Assembly: GCF_044772865.1 (NCBI RefSeq)
Contig: NZ_CP173029.1
Coordinates: 2,542,001-2,606,000, forward strand
Direction of reading: 5' to 3'
DNA from: Algirhabdus cladophorae
Lineage (GTDB): Bacteria > Pseudomonadota > Alphaproteobacteria > Rhodobacterales > Rhodobacteraceae
DNA length: 64,000 bases
Shown: piece after piece, positions 60,650-64,000 of the stretch
How positions within the stretch are numbered: position 1 is the stretch's first letter
Layout: every line of letters begins with the position of its first letter
The notes under the pieces: model-generated
What the model was told of the DNA's origin: nothing
Seen by the model: only the letters and a program-made list of their open reading frames with translations
Databases searched by the model: none
Position numbers and translations under genes: made by a program

Positions 60650-61609
60650 ATGCAGGCGTTTCAAGTCACCACAATCGGCAGCCCACCATCACTGACCACA
60701 ATCAGCACCCCGACCCCGCAATCGCATCAGGTGCGCGTCGCGATCAAGGCATGCGGGCTGAACTTTGCGGATCTGCTGATGGTCAAGGGTCAATATCAGG
60801 AAACGCCAGCTGCTCCGTTTACACTGGGAATGGAGGTTGCCGGGATCATCGACGCCGTCGGCGATCAAGTCTCGGATTGGGCTGTTGGGGACCGCGTTGT
60901 GGTTTTTGGCGGCAGCGGCGGCCTTGCCGAATTTGGAGTGTTTGATGCGAAAAACTGTATTTCCCTGCCTGATACTGTCTCCTTTGAACAGGGTGCCGCT
61001 CTTTTGGTGGCTTATGGCACAAGTGAACTGGCCCTTAATCATCGCGCTGCCTTGCAACCGGGAGAGACACTTTTGGTCCTTGGTGCGGCAGGCGGCGTGG
61101 GACTGACAGCCGTTGAACTGGGCAAGAAAATGGGCGCTAAGGTTATTGCCTGCGCACGCGGCTCTGACAAACTGGTCGTGGCCAAAAATGCAGGAGCCGA
61201 TCACCTTATTGATAGTGACAGCGAAGACATCACAGCCCGCGTGAAGGATCTCGGCGGCGCCGATGTGGTTTATGATCCCGTTGGCGGGGCACAATTTACA
61301 GCGGCGCTGAAAGCCACCAAACGTCATGGGCGCTATTTGGTGATAGGCTTTGCCAGTGGTGATATTGCGCCAGTGCCGGCCAATATCATCCTCGTGAAAA
61401 ACATCGCAGTGCTGGGGTTCTATTGGGGCGGCTATCTGAGTACGGCTCCTGTCCCTTTGGCAGACAGCCTCAAGCGGGTTTTGAACTGGGCTGGCGCGTC
61501 GCAGATCCACCCGCATGTGGGTCACACAGTACCATTAGCCAACGCTGCAGAAGGTTTAGAGCTGCTTGCAAGCCGTCGTTCAACAGGAAAAGTCGTTGTC
61601 ACGCCCTAA
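60650..61609 (+). CDS. NADPH:quinone oxidoreductase (MDR family)
   Basis: The start MQAFQVTTIGSPPSLTTIST has GGGAAAGG upstream and gives 319 residues; an in-frame start at 60548 lacks the family N-terminus. IKACGLNFADLLMVKGQYQE, AAPFTLGMEVAGIIDAVGDQ and the NADPH loop LVLGAAGGVGLTAVELGKKM are typical of the QOR/zinc-free NADPH reductase group, with YDPVGGAQFTAALKATKRHG. It likely reduces quinones or enones. It stands alone between the XRE and LysR genes. Confidence 0.9.
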   Translation: MQAFQVTTIGSPPSLTTISTPTPQSHQVRVAIKACGLNFADLLMVKGQYQETPAAPFTLGMEVAGIIDAVGDQVSDWAVGDRVVVFGGSGGLAEFGVFDAKNCISLPDTVSFEQGAALLVAYGTSELALNHRAALQPGETLLVLGAAGGVGLTAVELGKKMGAKVIACARGSDKLVVAKNAGADHLIDSDSEDITARVKDLGGADVVYDPVGGAQFTAALKATKRHGRYLVIGFASGDIAPVPANIILVKNIAVLGFYWGGYLSTAPVPLADSLKRVLNWAGASQIHPHVGHTVPLANAAEGLELLASRRSTGKVVVTP

Positions 61610-61658
61610 GGGCATCTCAATCAAAACGAACCACCCAAACCTTGGTGCATCCGTTGTA

Positions 61659-61690
61659 GGGCCGCGCTGTGCGCCAGCACAGCGCGGCCC
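61659..61690. terminator. 14-bp perfect hairpin between convergent genes
   Basis: GGGCCGCGCTGTGC (61659-61672), loop GCCA, GCACAGCGCGGCCC (61677-61690). The arms match without mismatch. It is followed by CCCCTAGCGACCCCGACAGGGGG (a weaker second stem), not by a T run. It may act as a terminator for the reductase and LysR transcripts, or as a REP-like element. Confidence 0.55.
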
Positions 61691-61735
61691 CCTAGCGACC
61701 CCGACAGGGGGCGCAAAGCCTTCAATTCTGGTCAA

Positions 61736-62590
61736 TTACAAAGCACCATAGGCCGCGTTTATCTGCTGACATAATGCATCAAGGATAGGGTTGGCCTCTA
61801 AACCTGCACGATACATGTTGATCTGCATCGAGGTCAGTTCCGGCAAGTCCCCACTGTGAACGATACGTTCGAAATATTTAGGCTCGGTCCCTTCGATCAT
61901 TGTATGCACAGCCAAATCAGCGCTGACAGTGGCCTCGATGGTCCGGGTTGAGTTGCTTTCGACCGCCATTTCCCAATCGATCCCCACGTCATCCAGCGCC
62001 TTCTGGACACCGGCACGGAAAATACAGTTCCCTTCATAAGCCAACCGCAACGGGCGGCTGCGATAGGCTTGGCCTTCTGGTGCGCCGACCCAAATCAACG
62101 GCACAGTTTGTAATGTCACCCCACCCGCATCACAGTTTTCTTCTGTGGTCAGGATCACATCCACTTCGCCTCGCCCGAATTGGGCTTTCAGTTCGCGGGT
62201 GAATGACGAGATAAGCTGAACTTTAACCCGCGGAAAGTTAGCCGAAAATTGCCGCAGAACCTGCGGAATGGCCGGGTACACAATGTCATGAGGCACACCC
62301 AAAGTAATTTCGCCCTCAAAGATATCGCTGGTCAGGCGCGAATAGGCTTCGTCATTCAGGCGCAGCATGCGTCGCGCATAACTCAACAGCTGTTCCCCCT
62401 CCGACGTTAACGCAATGGTGCGATTGCTGCGGTCCAGCAGGGATATCCCCACGCTGTCCTCAAGACGCTTTAACTGCATCGACACTGCAGATTGCGTCAG
62501 GTTCAAAAATCCCGACGCCTTAGTAACCCCGCCCACATCAGCCACAGCCACAAAAGACCGCAAGGCTGTCATATCTAAATTTCGCGCCAT
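61736..62590 (-). CDS. LysR-family transcriptional regulator
   Basis: A 284-residue LysR regulator. The HTH is FVAVADVGGVTKASGFLNLT and QSAVSMQLKRLEDSVGISLL, followed by the linker helix TSEGEQLLSYARRMLRLNDE. The effector domain holds ITLGVPHDIVYPAIPQVLRQ and GRGEVDVILTTEENCDAGG. It resembles the LrhA/HexA/PecT branch. It is divergent from the DUF1127 gene across 123 bp; that layout usually means it regulates its neighbour or itself. Confidence 0.9.
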   Translation of the reverse strand: MARNLDMTALRSFVAVADVGGVTKASGFLNLTQSAVSMQLKRLEDSVGISLLDRSNRTIALTSEGEQLLSYARRMLRLNDEAYSRLTSDIFEGEITLGVPHDIVYPAIPQVLRQFSANFPRVKVQLISSFTRELKAQFGRGEVDVILTTEENCDAGGVTLQTVPLIWVGAPEGQAYRSRPLRLAYEGNCIFRAGVQKALDDVGIDWEMAVESNSTRTIEATVSADLAVHTMIEGTEPKYFERIVHSGDLPELTSMQINMYRAGLEANPILDALCQQINAAYGAL

Positions 62591-62713
62591 ATCACAATTC
62601 CTGATGTGTTACCTGTTAATCATTCATTTTTAATATGCCGGGCTTTGCTCCACATATCAAGCAACATGATTCAACATCAACAACATATCACAATTCAACG
62701 AAAGGACGCTTCC

Positions 62714-62923
62714 ATGTCAGCCCTTGATCTTTTCTACCCTGCCCGCACCACCTCGTCACAGCGCAACCTCTCGATTTTCAGCCTGTTGACCCTGCACCGC
62801 AGCCGCCGCGCCTTGGCTCAGCTTGATGCCCGCCAATTGGCTGACGTCGGGATTTCAGAACAAAACGCACGCGCAGAAGCCGCACAGCCGGTCTGGAATG
62901 TCCCAAAAAACTGGCGGATCTAA
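62714..62923 (+). CDS. DUF1127 (YjiS-like) protein
   Basis: The start MSALDLFYPARTTSSQRNLS has AAAGGA upstream; it gives 69 residues. The conserved core is LHRSRRALAQLDARQLADVGISE, the typical DUF1127 helix pair seen in many small alphaproteobacterial proteins, including ones with RNA-linked roles in phosphate or carbon metabolism (established for some family members, not for this one). The C-terminus ends WNVPKNWRI. It is divergent from LysR. Confidence 0.86.
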   Translation: MSALDLFYPARTTSSQRNLSIFSLLTLHRSRRALAQLDARQLADVGISEQNARAEAAQPVWNVPKNWRI

Positions 62924-63092
62924 GCAATACCCCGCCAAAACGATCCAAATTAGGAAAATGCGACAGAAAACCTCAGGAAAATAGTCGAAAACCCGGCGGT
63001 CTTCCTTGAAAATGTCGCTTTTCCTGCCAATATCTTTAGCAATACGACGCATCCGCGTTCGTGCGCTTTGGAACCAGTTTTGGAGACTTGAA

Positions 63093-63812
63093 ATGGCAGA
63101 CTATCAAACGATCCGCACAGGCGCTGCCACGCAGGCCGCCGCGATCGACGAGGGCCTTCGCGCCCACATGAACAAAGTATACGGCACAATGTCCGTAGGC
63201 TTGTTGTTAACTTTCCTCGTGGCTTGGGCCGCAGGCACCAATGAAGCGATGATTTCGACCCTTTTCACAGGGATGACCCGCTACATCGTGATGTTTGCAC
63301 CGCTGATCATGGTTTTCGCCTTTGGTGCAATGATCAACAAACTGTCCGCCGCTGGCGCGCAGCTGTTCTTCTACGCCTTTTCTGCCGTAATGGGCTTGTC
63401 GATCAGCTACATCTTTGCGGTCTACACCGGCATTTCGATTGCTCAGGTGTTTCTTGTGACCTCGATTGCATTCGGTGCGCTTTCCTTGTGGGGTTATACC
63501 ACAAAGAAAGACATCAGTGGCTGGGGTAGCTTTTTGTTTATGGGCCTGATCGGCATTATCGTGGCGTCGGTGATCAACATCTTCATCGGCTCCCCTGCTA
63601 TCATGTTCGCCGTATCAATCATCGGTGTTCTGATCTTTGCCGGCCTGACAGCCTATGACACCCAGCGGATCAAAACCGACTACATCGCACACGCCCGTCA
63701 CGGCGATAGCGAATGGTTGGCAAAATCTGCGATCATGGGCGCGCTTAGCCTGTACCTGAACTTCATCAACATGTTCATGATGTTGCTCAGCCTGTTTGGC
63801 AACCGCGAGTAA
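63093..63812 (+). CDS. Bax inhibitor-1/YccA family membrane protein
   Basis: A 239-residue membrane protein with seven helices. The start MADYQTIRTGAATQAAAIDE has GGAGA upstream, and earlier frames lack this. The family signature appears as LRAHMNKVYGTMSVGLLLTF, LSISYIFAVYTGISIAQVFL, and GLTAYDTQRIKTDY with the conserved Asp. Bacterial members (YbhL, YccA) bind FtsH or act as Ca2+-leak channels; the exact role is unsettled. A good terminator follows 26 bp after the stop. Confidence 0.93.
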   Translation: MADYQTIRTGAATQAAAIDEGLRAHMNKVYGTMSVGLLLTFLVAWAAGTNEAMISTLFTGMTRYIVMFAPLIMVFAFGAMINKLSAAGAQLFFYAFSAVMGLSISYIFAVYTGISIAQVFLVTSIAFGALSLWGYTTKKDISGWGSFLFMGLIGIIVASVINIFIGSPAIMFAVSIIGVLIFAGLTAYDTQRIKTDYIAHARHGDSEWLAKSAIMGALSLYLNFINMFMMLLSLFGNRE

Positions 63813-63837
63813 TCACAGGTCTAACCTGACTATATCA

Positions 63838-63872
63838 GGCCCCGCCGGAGCGATCCGGTGGGGCTTTTTCTT
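63838..63872 (+). terminator. Rho-independent terminator after the Bax-inhibitor-1 gene
   Basis: GCCCCGCCGGA (63839-63849) pairs with TCCGGTGGGGC (63854-63864) across GCGA, with one G-T pair, followed by TTTTTCTTTT. It is a strong plus-strand terminator. Confidence 0.93.
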
Positions 63873-63919
63873 TTGGCAACGACACCCCAAACCACCAACC
63901 ACGTTCCACAGTAAGGTCG

Positions 63920-64000
63920 CTAAGGAAGGTCACGCTCCATCCGCAGCGCAGGGAACGAAATCCCCCCCATCAGCGTGACATCCATAGGCCCCACGGTCTG
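63920..64000 (-). CDS. 3' end of an unidentified minus-strand gene
   Basis: Reading the minus strand from the window end gives 26 sense codons and a TAG at 63922-63920. The peptide contains TVGPMDVTLMGGISFPALRM and ends ERDLP. It looks like ordinary coding sequence, with no internal stops and a composition like the neighbours. Only the last codons are present, so no family can be named. It is convergent with the Bax-inhibitor-1 gene, whose terminator lies between them. Confidence 0.5.
   Translation of the reverse strand, partial: QTVGPMDVTLMGGISFPALRMERDLP

Noticed and set aside
1..64000. Prophage, CRISPR, toxin-antitoxin or anti-phage defence system
   Set aside because: No integrase, transposase, cas genes, regularly spaced repeats, restriction enzymes or paired small toxin genes are visible on either strand.

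Overview
The window reads as a chromosomal segment of a marine Roseobacter-group bacterium (Alphaproteobacteria, Rhodobacterales); genus is not resolved. Support comes from the short ProS without an editing insert, HdaA just upstream of Ppk, a propionyl-CoA cluster (pccB, small lipoproteins, pccA, scpA) with an ScfR-type regulator, a betI-betC-betB-betA operon, DUF6497, DUF4174 and DUF1127 proteins, and intergenic repeats I associate with this family. No rRNA, tRNA, CRISPR array, insertion sequence or prophage is visible. Most of the sequence is core-type and densely packed, with many 1-8 nt overlaps.

Layout. 1-2.3 kb: 5'-truncated parE, a tiny ORF and a YdcZ-type transporter. 2.3-7.7 kb (minus): small secreted protein, then proS, peroxiredoxin, lolC, lolD and an Ldh-family dehydrogenase as a probable operon. 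7.9-15.8 kb (plus): fasciclin protein, SAP/DUF6434 protein, then AI-2E permease, hdaA and ppk, a reversed sugar kinase, and ppx. 15.8-19.5 kb (minus): OsmC, a secreted small protein, EEP-family hydrolase, DjlA-like co-chaperone, GNAT, VOC protein. nhaA follows on the plus strand with a clear bidirectional terminator.

21-36.5 kb is the most interesting stretch. A minus-strand propionyl-CoA to succinyl-CoA cluster runs pccB, four small genes and lipoproteins, pccA, a GT-C-like membrane protein, a protein with a sulfotransferase-like N-terminus, and scpA. Upstream of pccB lie two perfect ATTTGCAAAT palindromes, the type of site reported for the propionyl-CoA regulator PccR. An RTX metalloprotease and a Bcr/CflA-type exporter sit between pccB and the pccR-like gene. 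The protease starts about 20-30 nt from the operator, so it may share propionyl-CoA control.

36.5-64 kb: a thermonuclease-like protein, the glycine-betaine synthesis operon with a BetI-like operator, a GntR regulator with a perfect 20-bp palindrome next to a decarboxylating dehydrogenase, yebC with a quinone reductase, two convergent DASS/SLC13 permeases of identical length, a tightly overlapped mgtE-fthC-ymdB-EamA-DASS operon, a purine-deaminase region (guaD, CAP lipoprotein, 8-oxoguanine-deaminase-like gene, hisN), an XRE regulator with upstream direct repeats, a quinone oxidoreductase, a divergent LysR/DUF1127 pair, a Bax-inhibitor-1 protein with terminator, and the last codons of an unidentified minus-strand gene.

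Product names come from reading protein motifs by eye; no database search was run. Starts were chosen from Shine-Dalgarno position and family N-termini.
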